The notes beneath the pieces are model-generated. The model had not been told where the DNA came from and made no database searches. It saw only the letters and a program-made list of their open reading frames with translations. From assembly GCA_963739355.1 (NCBI GenBank), contig CAVUAD010000006.1, positions 186,001-250,000 on the forward strand: a stretch of 64,000 bases of DNA. The letters are read 5' to 3'. Source of the stretch: JAWVFM01 sp963739355. Its GTDB lineage: Bacteria; Actinomycetota; Thermoleophilia; Solirubrobacterales; 70-9. Within the stretch, counting starts at the first letter, position 1. Every line of letters starts with the position of its first letter. The translations under genes were made by a program, and so were the position numbers. Shown here in pieces: positions 37,878 to 47,600 of this stretch.

Positions 37878-37965
37878 TGGTCGAACAGCCTTTCACACGG
37901 GGAGGCCGGGTCGCCGGCGCCTGGTGGCGACGCACCAATCCCGATGCTCGTGCTAGGTTTTCGGC

Positions 37966-37988
37966 CACCCTAAGTTAGGGTGCCCTAA
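37966..37988. promoter_or_regulatory. Iron-box-like palindrome upstream of efeUOB
   Basis: CACCCTAA-G-TTAGGGTG (37966-37982) is a perfect palindrome, and TTAGGG-TG-CCCTAA (37975-37988) overlaps it. The TTAGG/CCTAA half-sites are those of DtxR/IdeR operators. It lies 29 bp before the efeU start and 88 bp before the divergent MMPL gene. Confidence 0.65.
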
Positions 37989-38017
37989 GAGCCAATGCAG
38001 ACCAAGCTCGCAGACAC

Positions 38018-38890
38018 TTGATCCCGACCCTCGTCATCGCCCTGCGCGAGGGCCTCGAGGCCTCGCTGATCGTCGGCATCGTCGCAGCTTTCCTGGTCCG
38101 GGAGGGCCGCCGCGACGCGCTGCGCTACATGTGGGTCGGCGTCGGCATCGCGGTGACGCTGTGCGTCGCCGTCGCGGTGATCCTTCGCGTCGTCGACGAC
38201 CAGCTGCCCCAGCGGCAGCAGGAGGGCCTCGAGACGATCGTGGGCCTGATCGCCGTCTCGATGATCACCTACATGATCGTCTGGATGCGCCGGCACTCGC
38301 GCGAGCTGAAGGGAGTGCTGGAGGGCAGCGCCGCCGAGGCCCTTGCCGCCGGCTCGACCGCGGCCCTCGTCGGCATGGCCTTCCTCGCCGTGCTCCGCGA
38401 GGGCTTCGAGACCTCGGTCTTCATGCTCGCCGCGTTCCAGGACACCTCCAACACCGCCGCCGCCGGCGCCGGTGCCGTCCTCGGCCTCGCCGCCGCGATC
38501 GCGCTCGGCTGGGGGATCTACAGGGGCGGCGTGCGCATCAACCTCAGCCGCTTCTTCCGGATCACCGGCTTCGTCCTCGTGCTCGTCGCCGCGGGCCTGC
38601 TTGCCACGTCCATCCACACGGCGCACGAGGCCACCTGGGTCAACGGCCTCCAGAGCCAGGCGCTCGACCTCAGCTGGCTGGTCCAGCCCGGAACGATCAG
38701 CGGCTCGCTCCTGACCGGGATGCTCGGGCTGCAGCCGGAGCCCACGGTTGGCGAGACGGCCGCGTACCTGATCTACGCGATCCCGATGGGCCTCTACGTC
38801 GTCTGGCCAGACCGCTGGCGGCGGACACCGCGGCCGGCCGCGACGGCGACCGCGCGGTCCCGGGCCACAGCGGCGGAAGCCGCGCACTAG
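38018..38890 (+). CDS. efeU: Ferrous iron permease EfeU
   Basis: 290 residues from TTG 38018. Integral membrane Ftr1-type permease with seven hydrophobic segments and both REXXE motifs: LREGLEASL near residue 9 and LREGFETSVF near residue 128, which bind iron during transport. The C-terminus is alanine/arginine-rich. It is the first gene of efeUOB, ends directly against the efeO start, and lies behind an iron-box-like palindrome, so it is probably induced by iron limitation. Confidence 0.92.
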   Translation: MIPTLVIALREGLEASLIVGIVAAFLVREGRRDALRYMWVGVGIAVTLCVAVAVILRVVDDQLPQRQQEGLETIVGLIAVSMITYMIVWMRRHSRELKGVLEGSAAEALAAGSTAALVGMAFLAVLREGFETSVFMLAAFQDTSNTAAAGAGAVLGLAAAIALGWGIYRGGVRINLSRFFRITGFVLVLVAAGLLATSIHTAHEATWVNGLQSQALDLSWLVQPGTISGSLLTGMLGLQPEPTVGETAAYLIYAIPMGLYVVWPDRWRRTPRPAATATARSRATAAEAAH

Positions 38891-40012
38891 ATGCGATCCC
38901 TGCTCGTCCTCCCCGCCGCCTTCGCGGCGGGCGCTCTGCTCACCGGCTGCGGGTCCGGCGACGACCCGCCCGCGGGCGCCGCGGTTCTCCACTACAAGCT
39001 CACCGACGCCGGCTGCGACCCGGCGAAGGCGACCGCGCCGGCGGGGCCGATCGAGTTCGACGTGGAAAACGAGGGCTCGAGCTCCGTTACCGAGCTCGAG
39101 GTCAAGCAGGGCGACACCATCCTCGGCGAGCGCGAGAACCTCACGGACGGGCTGAGCGGAAGCTTCGCCCTCACGCTCGACGGTGGCACCTACACGGTCA
39201 GCTGCCCGAACGGCAGCGAGTCCGAGGAGGCGACCCTCGTCGTCACCGGGCACGCGAAGGCCGGCGGCTCGAACGAAACGGAGTCGGCCGCGCACGCCGC
39301 CGGCACCTACCGCGAGTACGTGGAGCGCAATACGGACGAGCTGGTCGAGAAGACCAAGCCCTTCGTTGCAGCGGTCGTCGCGGGCGACGTGGCCAAGGCG
39401 AAGAGCCTCTACGTCGCGGCCCGCGTCCCGTATGAGCGCATCGAGCCGGTGGCCGAGACCTTCGGCGACCTCGATCCAGAGATCGACGCCCGCGCCGGCG
39501 ACGTGCCGGCATCGAAGTGGGGTGGCTTCCACAAGATCGAGCAGGCGCTCTACGCCGGCAACACCACGGCGGGCGTGACGCCGGTCGCGAAGCAGCTTCT
39601 CGCCGACGTGGAGGAACTCCGGGAGAGGGCCGAGGGCCTGAAGCTCCAGCCAGCCCAGATCGCCGACGGAGCCAGCGAGCTGCTCAACGAGGTCTCGACC
39701 TCCAAGATCACGGGCGAGGAGGAGCGCTACTCGCACACCGACCTCGACGACTTCCAGGCAAACGTCGAGGGCTCCAAGGCTGCCTTCGACGCCGTCGAGC
39801 CGCTCCTGAAGCAGGACGGGGACGAGAGCTCCGATCTCATCGACGAGATCGAGAAGCGGTTCGCCGTGGTCGACCGCGACCTTGCCCGATACAAGCGCGG
39901 GAACGGCTTCGTGACCTACGCGGAGCTCACCAAGGCGCAGATCCGCAAGTTGGCGCAGGAGGTCGACGCGCTGGCCGAGGCGCTTTCCCAGGTGGCGTCG
40001 AAGGTCGCGTGA
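38891..40012 (+). CDS. efeO: Iron-uptake lipoprotein EfeO
   Basis: 373 residues from ATG 38891. A lipoprotein signal with lipobox LLTGC precedes a cupredoxin-like N-terminal domain (residues about 35-115) and a helical imelysin/M75-type domain with the metal-binding HxxE in GFHKIEQALY near residue 215. It is thought to bind and pass iron to EfeU at the outer face of the membrane. It overlaps efeB by GTGA. Confidence 0.9.
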   Translation: MRSLLVLPAAFAAGALLTGCGSGDDPPAGAAVLHYKLTDAGCDPAKATAPAGPIEFDVENEGSSSVTELEVKQGDTILGERENLTDGLSGSFALTLDGGTYTVSCPNGSESEEATLVVTGHAKAGGSNETESAAHAAGTYREYVERNTDELVEKTKPFVAAVVAGDVAKAKSLYVAARVPYERIEPVAETFGDLDPEIDARAGDVPASKWGGFHKIEQALYAGNTTAGVTPVAKQLLADVEELRERAEGLKLQPAQIADGASELLNEVSTSKITGEEERYSHTDLDDFQANVEGSKAAFDAVEPLLKQDGDESSDLIDEIEKRFAVVDRDLARYKRGNGFVTYAELTKAQIRKLAQEVDALAEALSQVASKVA

Positions 40013-41286
40013 GCGACCCCGGTCGCGGCCTGACCCGCCGGCGGCTCCTCGCGCAGGGCGGTTTGGCGGGCGCCGGCCTGGGACTCGGAGCGGCGGGCGG
40101 CTTCGCGGTCGGCCGGGCCACGGCGGACGAGGAGGGCTCCGCGTCCGCCGCCGCGGGCGCCGTGCCCTTCCACGGCGAGCACCAGGCGGGTATCGCCACA
40201 CCGGCCCAGGACCGTCTCCACTTCGCGGCGTTCGACCTCACCACCACCCGGGCCCGCGAGGTCCGCGACCTCCTTCGCGCCTGGACCGACGCGGCGGCCA
40301 GGATGACCCGGGGCCGGCCGGTTGGGCCGCGCAACGAGGACGAGCTCGCGCCTCCCGACGACACGGGCGAGGCGTTCGGCCTTCCCCCCTCGCAGCTCAC
40401 GGTGACGTTCGGGATCGGCCCGGGCGTGTTCGAGCGCGACGGCGAGGACCGCTTCGGCCTGGCCTCGCGCCGTCCGCGCTCGCTTCACGCCATCCCGGAG
40501 CTGCCGGGCGACCAGCTGCGGCCCGAGCTCTCCGGAGGCGACCTCTGTGTCCAGGCGTGCGCCAACGACCCGCAGGTGGTCTTCCACGCGGTGCGCGACC
40601 TGGCGCGGATCGCCCGGGGGGCCGCCGTGATGCGCTGGTCCCAGCTGGGCTTCGGCCGCACGTCCTCCACGTCGACCTCCCAGGAGACGCCGCGGAACCT
40701 CATGGGCTTCAAGGACGGGACGCTCAACATCGTCGCCGAGGACACCGACGCGATGAACCGGTTCGTCTGGCTGGGGCCGACCGACGACCAGCCCTGGATG
40801 CACGGCGGCACCTACATGGTCGCGCGCCGCATCGAGATGCTGCTCGAGATCTGGGACCGCTCCTCGCTGGGCGACCAGGAGCAGACGATCGGCCGCGACA
40901 AGTACGCGGGTGCCCCGCTCGGCGAGTCGGCAGAGTTCGACTCGCCGGACTTCAGCGCGAAGAAGGCCGACAGCGAGCCCGTGATCCCGGCCGACGCGCA
41001 CATCCGGCTCGCCCACCCGGACTTCAACGGCGGCGAGCGCATCATGCGCCGCGGCTACTCGTTCACCGATGGGCTGATCCAGCAGCTCGGCGAGCTCGAC
41101 GCCGGCCTCTTCTTCGTCTGCTTCCAGCGCGACCCCGCGCGCCAGTTCGTCGCGATCCAGCGCCGGCTCGGGTCTCACGACGCGCTCAACGAGTACATCA
41201 AGCACACCGGGAGCGCGATCTTCGCGATCCCGCCGGGCACGGCCGCCGGCGGCTACGTCGGCGCGGGCCTCTTCGCGACTACCTGA
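40009..41286 (+). CDS. efeB: Dye-decolorizing haem peroxidase EfeB
   Basis: 425 residues from GTG 40009. A twin-arginine signal (LTRRRLLAQGGLAGAGLGL) sends it out folded. The DyP signature GFKDG (GxxDG) lies near residue 234, and the proximal haem histidine is in HIRLAHPDFN about 335. EfeB oxidises iron or porphyrin substrates for the Efe system. The stop overlaps the end of the convergent DUF5995 gene by 8 bp. Confidence 0.92.
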   Translation: MSDPGRGLTRRRLLAQGGLAGAGLGLGAAGGFAVGRATADEEGSASAAAGAVPFHGEHQAGIATPAQDRLHFAAFDLTTTRAREVRDLLRAWTDAAARMTRGRPVGPRNEDELAPPDDTGEAFGLPPSQLTVTFGIGPGVFERDGEDRFGLASRRPRSLHAIPELPGDQLRPELSGGDLCVQACANDPQVVFHAVRDLARIARGAAVMRWSQLGFGRTSSTSTSQETPRNLMGFKDGTLNIVAEDTDAMNRFVWLGPTDDQPWMHGGTYMVARRIEMLLEIWDRSSLGDQEQTIGRDKYAGAPLGESAEFDSPDFSAKKADSEPVIPADAHIRLAHPDFNGGERIMRRGYSFTDGLIQQLGELDAGLFFVCFQRDPARQFVAIQRRLGSHDALNEYIKHTGSAIFAIPPGTAAGGYVGAGLFATT

Positions 41287-42202
41287 ACGGGTGCGCGGCG
41301 CAGTAGGCGTCGCGCGTCGCCCGGTAGTCGGGCGGCAGAGTGAGGTTGGCGTCGGCGATCGCCTCTGCGGTCGCTCCCGCGTACTGGTGGATCTCCTGGG
41401 CGACCTGGCGCCGTTGCGCCGCGGTCTTCGCGTTGTCCAGGCGCTCCGCCTCGCGCCAGACCTTCTCGCGCCAGGCGCGGACGAGGTTGAGGCCGGCGAC
41501 GTCGTCAAGCGGCGTGGCGTCGCTGTTGGTGAGGCCGACAAGGCTGTCGTAATGGTTTCGGATGGCGTGCACCACGGGCTGGTAGGCCTCGTGGAGCACG
41601 TCGTTGACGGCGTCGTGGTCGGGCTTTCGCGATTCCCCGTTCCGCGTGCGCAGGCCGAGCGCGGCGACCACGAACGGCATGTCGTTCTGGACGTGGGCGT
41701 TGATCCCGAGCAGCATGTCCTGTGCACCGTTTGCGTTGCCGCTCGCCGCCGTCTTGAACGCGATGCGCCAGGCCTGCGGCACGTGCCCGCCCCGCTGCCA
41801 AGCGTGGACGGTGTCGAAGTACATGTCCGCGAAGAGCGCGTCCTCCGTGTAGAGGTAGTGCGGGTGCTCGTAGAGGTGCTCGGTGTGGAGCGTCCTGCGA
41901 AAGACCTTGGTGAGCGTCAGGTACGTGGTCGTGAAGACGGCGCGGTGGTCACAACCGAACTGGTCACGGAGCCGGGTCATTCGCCTCACCTCGGTATCGA
42001 CGCAGGCGGGCGAGGAGACTCGGCAGTGCGGGACGGGCCCGGGCTGCGGCTCGGTCGGGCTGCCAAGCGGCGGCAGCAGGCGCGTCCAGTTGATGTCCGG
42101 CACCGGAGCGCCGCCGCCGGCGGCAGGGGCCTGCGCCACGAACGCGAAGGCGAGCACGACCGGCGCGGCGCAGAGCAGCGCGATGGAGTTCCTGCGACCC
42201 AT
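41279..42202 (-). CDS. DUF5995 family protein
   Basis: 307 residues from ATG 42202, with a signal peptide (SIALLCAAPVVLAFAFVAQAPA). The mature part is helical with FGCDHRAVFTTTYLTLT, many conserved histidines (HTEHLYEHPHYL, DHDAVNDVLH) and GINAHVQNDMPFV, matching DUF5995, a family common in high-GC actinobacteria. The histidine pattern suggests a metal-dependent hydrolase, but no activity is established. Convergent with efeB. Confidence 0.78.
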   Translation of the reverse strand: MGRRNSIALLCAAPVVLAFAFVAQAPAAGGGAPVPDINWTRLLPPLGSPTEPQPGPVPHCRVSSPACVDTEVRRMTRLRDQFGCDHRAVFTTTYLTLTKVFRRTLHTEHLYEHPHYLYTEDALFADMYFDTVHAWQRGGHVPQAWRIAFKTAASGNANGAQDMLLGINAHVQNDMPFVVAALGLRTRNGESRKPDHDAVNDVLHEAYQPVVHAIRNHYDSLVGLTNSDATPLDDVAGLNLVRAWREKVWREAERLDNAKTAAQRRQVAQEIHQYAGATAEAIADANLTLPPDYRATRDAYCAAHPFR

Positions 42203-42251
42203 CCCGCGCGCGAGCCTAGGGCATTGCCCTCCGCCGCGCGCCGGACGCCAC

Positions 42252-43259
42252 CTAGAGCAGGCCGGACCGCCGGGCCGCCGCGACCGTCTCGTCGAGGGTC
42301 TCGCGCGAGGTGTGCTTCGGGTTCCACCCGAGCTGCGACCGCGCACGAGCGCAGTCCATGATCACGGGCTTTCGGAACGCCTCGATCCACGCCATCTCGG
42401 CGGGGAGCTTCGGCACCCGCGCAACCACCTCGGCGGCGGCCGCCACGCCGGCGCGGGGCACCGGCACCGAGTGCCATCCGAGAGCCGCGGCGAGCTCGCC
42501 GACGGTCAGCTCGTCGTCGGCGGCAAGGTTGTAGGGCCCCGGCTCGCCGCGGCCGAGGACCGCCGCCGCGACCGCCGCGGCGACGTCGTCGTGGTGAACC
42601 AGCTGGAAGGGCACACCGGGGTCCGGAAGCACCGGCGCGACGCCGGGCACCGAGCCGAGCACGCGGCCGATCGAGCGCAGCGGCCCGCCCAGCCGGAACG
42701 CGCCCGTCAGCTGCTCGACCAGCATCGGCGCATCGCGGCCCGCGACGACGCAGGGCCGGAGCAGGTAGGCCTCGACCTCGGTGCCCTCGATCGCCTTCGC
42801 GAGCACACGCTCGAGCTCGCTCTTCTGGGCGGAGTAGTAGAAGCGGTCGAGGCCGCGGGGCTCGACGTCCTCCGTGATGCGGCCGTCGTTCTCCGGGAAC
42901 CCGTAGGCAGCAACGGACGACGTGTAGACGAGGCGCTTGGCGCCCGCCGCGACCGCCGCGGCGAAGACGTTGGCCGTGCCCTCCAGGTTGACCTGGCGTG
43001 TCTCCGAGCGGGATCCGAAGATGACGAACGCCAGGTGAACGACGACGTCGACGCCCTCGAAGAGCTCGTCGAGGGAGTCGCGATCCAGGATGTCGCCCTG
43101 GCGGTACTCGGCTCGCTCCCAGCCGTGCTCCGCCGGCTCGAAGGGCCGGCGCGCCATCCCGATGATGCGCTCCACCTCCGCCTCGGCCTCCAGGGCCCGC
43201 ACCACCGACTTGCCGATGTCGCCGGTCGGCCCGGTTACCGCGACGGAGAGACCCGCCAT
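42252..43259 (-). CDS. Extended SDR / NAD-dependent epimerase-dehydratase
   Basis: 335 residues from ATG 43259. Glycine-rich TGPTGDIG binds NAD(P); the VHLAF and YTSSVAAYG segments and YYSAQK (YxxxK) catalytic motif are in the expected order. The substrate-binding C-terminal half is unassigned. It lies 4 bp after the dehalogenase-like gene on the same strand and is probably co-expressed. Confidence 0.85.
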   Translation of the reverse strand: MAGLSVAVTGPTGDIGKSVVRALEAEAEVERIIGMARRPFEPAEHGWERAEYRQGDILDRDSLDELFEGVDVVVHLAFVIFGSRSETRQVNLEGTANVFAAAVAAGAKRLVYTSSVAAYGFPENDGRITEDVEPRGLDRFYYSAQKSELERVLAKAIEGTEVEAYLLRPCVVAGRDAPMLVEQLTGAFRLGGPLRSIGRVLGSVPGVAPVLPDPGVPFQLVHHDDVAAAVAAAVLGRGEPGPYNLAADDELTVGELAAALGWHSVPVPRAGVAAAAEVVARVPKLPAEMAWIEAFRKPVIMDCARARSQLGWNPKHTSRETLDETVAAARRSGLL

Positions 43260-43263
43260 GGCG

Positions 43264-44142
43264 TCAGTCGATCCAGGCCGCGATCGCCTGACCGATCTCT
43301 TCGCCGGCGTCCTCCTGCAGGAAGTGCGACGCGTTCTCGATCTTTCGCGGCGGGTCGGCGTTGATCGCCGCCGCGAACCGCTCGCCGACCTTGAACGGGA
43401 TGATGAAGTCGGAGTCGGCCCACAGGTGGAGCTTCGGCCGGCTGTCCTCGCGAAGGGCCTCCAGCGTCCGCTTCCCCGCCGCGGCGCCCGGCATATCGGG
43501 CGAGATCGGCAGGAACAGCGGGAACGCCCTGGCGCCCGCCTTCGATTCCGGCGTGGGGAACGGGGCGTCGTAGGCGGCCGCGACCTCGTCGCTCATGCCG
43601 CGAGCGCAGGCGTTTCGCACCAGCATCGAGATCGGCACGTCCTCGGTCCGCTCCACGAAGTCGCGGAACTGGTGCCAGGCGTCCGACATCGGCTGCTCGC
43701 CGGTGAAGAGCCCGGTGTCCATGATCACCATCCGCGCGAACCGGTCCGGGTGCTCGACGGCGAGGCGCAGGCCGATCGGCCCGCCCCAGTCGTGCACCAC
43801 CACGGTCGCGTCGCGCACGTCCAGCTCCTCGAGAAGCGCCGCCATCACCTCGACGTGGCGATCGTAGGAGTACCACTCGACGTCGGTGGGCTTGTCGGAG
43901 CGGCCAAACCCGGCGTAGTCGGCCGCGATGCAGCGATACCCGGCGTCGCGGACGGGCGGGATCACCTTGCGCCAGAGATACGACCAGGTCGGCTCGCCGT
44001 GGAAGAACACGACGGGCTTGCCGTCCCCCTCGTCGAGGCGGGCGATGCGCAGGCCGTCGACCTCCGAGTACTTGGGCTCGAACTCGAACTCGGGCAGATT
44101 CTCGAAGCGCTCGTCGGGGGTGCGAAGAACAGCGTCAGGCAT
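43264..44142 (-). CDS. Haloalkane dehalogenase-like alpha/beta hydrolase
   Basis: 292 residues from ATG 44142. HGEPTWSYLWRK carries the halide-stabilising tryptophan, VVHDWGG has the aspartate nucleophile, and DSDFIIPF and the ASHFLQED segment hold the acid and histidine. These are the haloalkane dehalogenase hallmarks, although epoxide hydrolases are close relatives. It follows the Rrf2 gene by 20 bp on the same strand. Confidence 0.82.
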   Translation of the reverse strand: MPDAVLRTPDERFENLPEFEFEPKYSEVDGLRIARLDEGDGKPVVFFHGEPTWSYLWRKVIPPVRDAGYRCIAADYAGFGRSDKPTDVEWYSYDRHVEVMAALLEELDVRDATVVVHDWGGPIGLRLAVEHPDRFARMVIMDTGLFTGEQPMSDAWHQFRDFVERTEDVPISMLVRNACARGMSDEVAAAYDAPFPTPESKAGARAFPLFLPISPDMPGAAAGKRTLEALREDSRPKLHLWADSDFIIPFKVGERFAAAINADPPRKIENASHFLQEDAGEEIGQAIAAWID

Positions 44143-44162
44143 TGCGCCGCCTGCACGCTATC

Positions 44163-44618
44163 TCAATGCGTGACCCACGCCTCCGGATCGGCGACGAGCT
44201 TCTCGATCGGCCTCGGGAGGTCTCCCGCCGCGATGTCCGCAAGCGTGACTCTCTCGAGCACGTCGCGCATGTTCGCTCGCAGGGCGACCCACACATCACG
44301 CAGCGGCTCGGCCGAGCCCGTGTACTCGAGATCCTCCGGGCTGGTCTCGCGGACGCTGGCGAGGCGACCCTCGACGACACGCATGACATCGGCCACGGTG
44401 ACATCGTCGGCAGGCTTCGCCAGCCAGTAGCCGCCGTCCGCCCCGCGCTGGCTGGAGACGATCCCGGCGTGCTTCAGCTCGCCCAGGATGGTCTCGAGGA
44501 ACTTGACGGGGATCGCCTGCGCCTGGGCGATCTCGTCGCGCTTCAGCGGGGCCGTGTCCGCCGCGGCGAGCTCGAGAGCCGCCCGCATCGCGTAGTCGGC
44601 TTTGGCGGAGATCCGCAC
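44163..44618 (-). CDS. Rrf2-family transcriptional regulator
   Basis: 151 residues from ATG 44618. The winged helix MRISAKADYAMRAALELA, EIAQAQAIPVKFLETIL and GADGGYWLAKP wing are typical of Rrf2. No cysteine occurs in the protein, so it cannot bind the iron-sulfur cluster used by IscR or NsrR. It may regulate the downstream dehalogenase and epimerase genes or the adjacent fusion gene. Confidence 0.85.
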   Translation of the reverse strand: MRISAKADYAMRAALELAAADTAPLKRDEIAQAQAIPVKFLETILGELKHAGIVSSQRGADGGYWLAKPADDVTVADVMRVVEGRLASVRETSPEDLEYTGSAEPLRDVWVALRANMRDVLERVTLADIAAGDLPRPIEKLVADPEAWVTH

Positions 44619-44661
44619 CTGCCGATTGTCGCCAATCCCGGCGGAGAAGGTAGGACGGGGC

Positions 44662-47600
44662 TCAGGCCGCCGCGATCGCGTGCGCGGTGCGCCGGGCCAG
44701 GGCCATGATCGTGATCATGGGGTTGGTGCCCGACGCCGTCGGGAAGGCGCTGGCGTCGCCGATCCACACGCCCGGGGTGTCGTGGAGCTCGCCCCAGGGG
44801 TTCGCGACCGAGGTCGCGGGGTCGCTGCCCATGCGGCAGCTGCCCATCTGGTGAGCCGAGAAGACGCCGTGCTCGAAGGGCGTCAGCGGCGCCTGGGCCA
44901 GCGCGCCGAGGAAGGCGTCGAAGTCCTCGCCCCGCCTCCACTCGAGCCCCTTGCGTGAGATGGCGACGATGCGCTCGGCCCCCGCCGCCTCGTGGAGCCT
45001 GGCGACCGCCGCGAGGCCGCGATGGAAGTTGTCGATGTCGAGCTCGTCGGTGAGCACGTACGAGGGGACGGCGTTGCCGGTGGCGTCGATGTCCACCCGC
45101 CCGTGGCCACGATCGCGGATCAGGAAGATCAAACCGCTCGTGGACCGGAACGCCGCCAGGTCCTCCTTGTGCTGGCGCCCCGAATGCCACGGAGTCGCCG
45201 CTCCGCTGATGCCCATCGAGTGATGCGCGCCCTCGAGCAGGAAGCCATAGCCCTCCGGCCCCTCGGCAAACTCATGCGAGAGCGCGGCCTGCGGTGCGCC
45301 CCACCACGCGTCCTGGTTCTCCGCGTAGTTGGCGAAGAGCGCCCCGGCCGGGTGCAGGCGCAGGTAGTCGCCCACCGCGTTGCCGCCGATACCGGACCGG
45401 AGCAGCACCGCCGGGCTCTCGACCGAGCCGGCGGCGATGACCACCTGCGGCGCCCGGACGACAAATCTGGTGACGACTCCGTCCGGCCCGGTGTAGGCCC
45501 CCTCCACCCCGGCCGCGCGCCCGTCCTCGACCAGGACGCGCTCGACGCGGGCGTTCACCACGATCTCGGCGTCGCGAGCCTGCGCGTCGGCCAGGTAGGT
45601 CAGCTGGGTCGACTGCTTCGAGCCGGTGACGTCGCCGAATCCCCCGTAGCCGGCGAGGTTGGGGTCGTGCTTGGCAGGGTCGACGTTGCGGACGATCGTG
45701 CCGAAGTCCCAGCCCAGCGCCTCGCAGCCCTCCTCGAGGCGCTGGTGCGGGCCGTTCAGCTCCGAGCAGGAGTCGGTTGCGCCGATCCGCTCGAGGACGG
45801 CGTCGAGGTGAGCGTCGTAGTCGGGGCCGTCGAGACCCTCGAGACCGAACTCGGTGGCCCACTGCTCGCGAACCCAGGGGAAGGTGGGCAGGCAGTTCTG
45901 CCAGTTGATGACCGTGCCGCCGCCAAGCGATGAGCCCGACTGGAGCGATACCAGGCCCTCGGCGGTCGAATACGGGCCGCCGCGCAGGTAGAGGTTCTGG
46001 TAGCCCCACGCCTCCAGCCCGTTGAAGTCGGCCTCGTTGAAGTAGCCGCCCATCTCGACGACGCAGACCCGCTTGCCGGCCTCGGCGAGCGTGCCCGCGA
46101 TGACGCCCCCGCCGGCCCCGGAGCCGACCACGCAGACGTCGGCCTCCAGCGTCATCACGTCCTCGCCCGCCGCCGGCCGGCGCACGGTGAGCGGCTTCTC
46201 CACGGCCGCCGGCAACGCCTGGGGACCCGGATAGCCGAACGCGTCCCAGCTCGGGTTGCGCCCGGTGCCCAGCTCCGGCAGCGCGTAGAAGATCGAGAGC
46301 GTCAGCCCGCGAAGGGCGCTGATGCCCGCGAGCGCCTCCGGCCCGGAGTCGGCAAACGAGTGGATGATCTGCTCGCGCGCCTCCTGGGAGGTCTCCGCGG
46401 CCATGCCGTTCTCGGCGAGCGAGTCCAGGAGCCCCTGGAGCCCCTCGATCTGCTCCTGCGGCGCCCCGGACTGCAGGAGGGTGATCTCGATGGCCTCCGG
46501 CACGTTCAGGTGGCTGGCGGCGCGAGCCCAGAACCCGTACCGGTCGCCGTCGCCCTCCGGCGGCTCCAGCGAGGGCACCAGTGTGTCCGTGAAGGCCATC
46601 AGCGTGCGTCGCTGGGCGTCGTCGAAGACCTCGCTGGCCGCCAGCGCGGCGAAGGTCTCGCCGATCGCCGTCGACACCTCGGCCGAGTAGGGGAAGAAGT
46701 GGGCGTCGCGCGCGGGCGCGTAGCCCGGGGTGATCATCAGCGACTGGCGCTTCGTGTACTTGCGGATCCCGTCCGGGCCGTGACGCGAGCCCAGCCCCGA
46801 GCTCTTCCAGCCGCCCATCGGCAGCTCCAGGGCGCCGTAGTTGACCTGCGCGTCGTTGACGCAGGCCACGCCGGCCTCGATTCGGCGGGCCAGGGCCTCG
46901 CCGCGCGCGGTGTCGCGGGTCCAGACCGACGCCTGCAGGCCGTAGGGGCCGTCGTTGGCGAGCGCCACGGCCTCGTCCGCGTCGGCGACCTTCATCACCG
47001 GAAGCGTGGGCCCAAACGTCTCCTCGACCATGCAGCGCATCGAGTGATCGACGCCGGTGAGGACGGTGGGCTCGTAGAAGCGGCCGGGGCCCTCGCCCCG
47101 CTTGCCCCCGGTGACGACGTTGGCGCCGCGCTCGACGGCGTCCTTCACATGCGCCTCGATCAGGTCGATCTGCGGCTCGAAGATGATCGCGCCGACGTCG
47201 ACGGTGCCGGGGGCGCCGGGCGGGCCCTGGCGCAGGGCCTCGACCTTGCCGCGCACCCGCTCGACGAACTCGTCGTGGACGGGCTCCTCCACGTAGATCC
47301 GCTCGACCGAGATGCAGACCTGGCCGGAGTTGTTCATCCCGTAGCTGACGGCGGCGTTGGCCGCGCGCTCCAGATCCGCGTCCGCGAGCACCAGCATCGG
47401 GTCCTTGCCGCCGAGCTCGAGGCTCACCGGGGTCAGCGTCTCCGCGGCCCGCGCCATCACCTTCTTGCCGGTGGCGACGGAGCCGGTGAACATCACGGCG
47501 TCGACCTCGTCGACGAGCGCCGCGCCGGTCTCGCCGCGACCGGTGGCCACCGCGAACACGCCGTCCGGGATGCCGCACGCGGCGAGCATCTCGGCCATCA

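Noticed and set aside
35478..37973. Long plus-strand frame opposite the MMPL gene
   Set aside because: Shadow rich in Asp, Arg and Gln; the minus strand encodes clear membrane helices.
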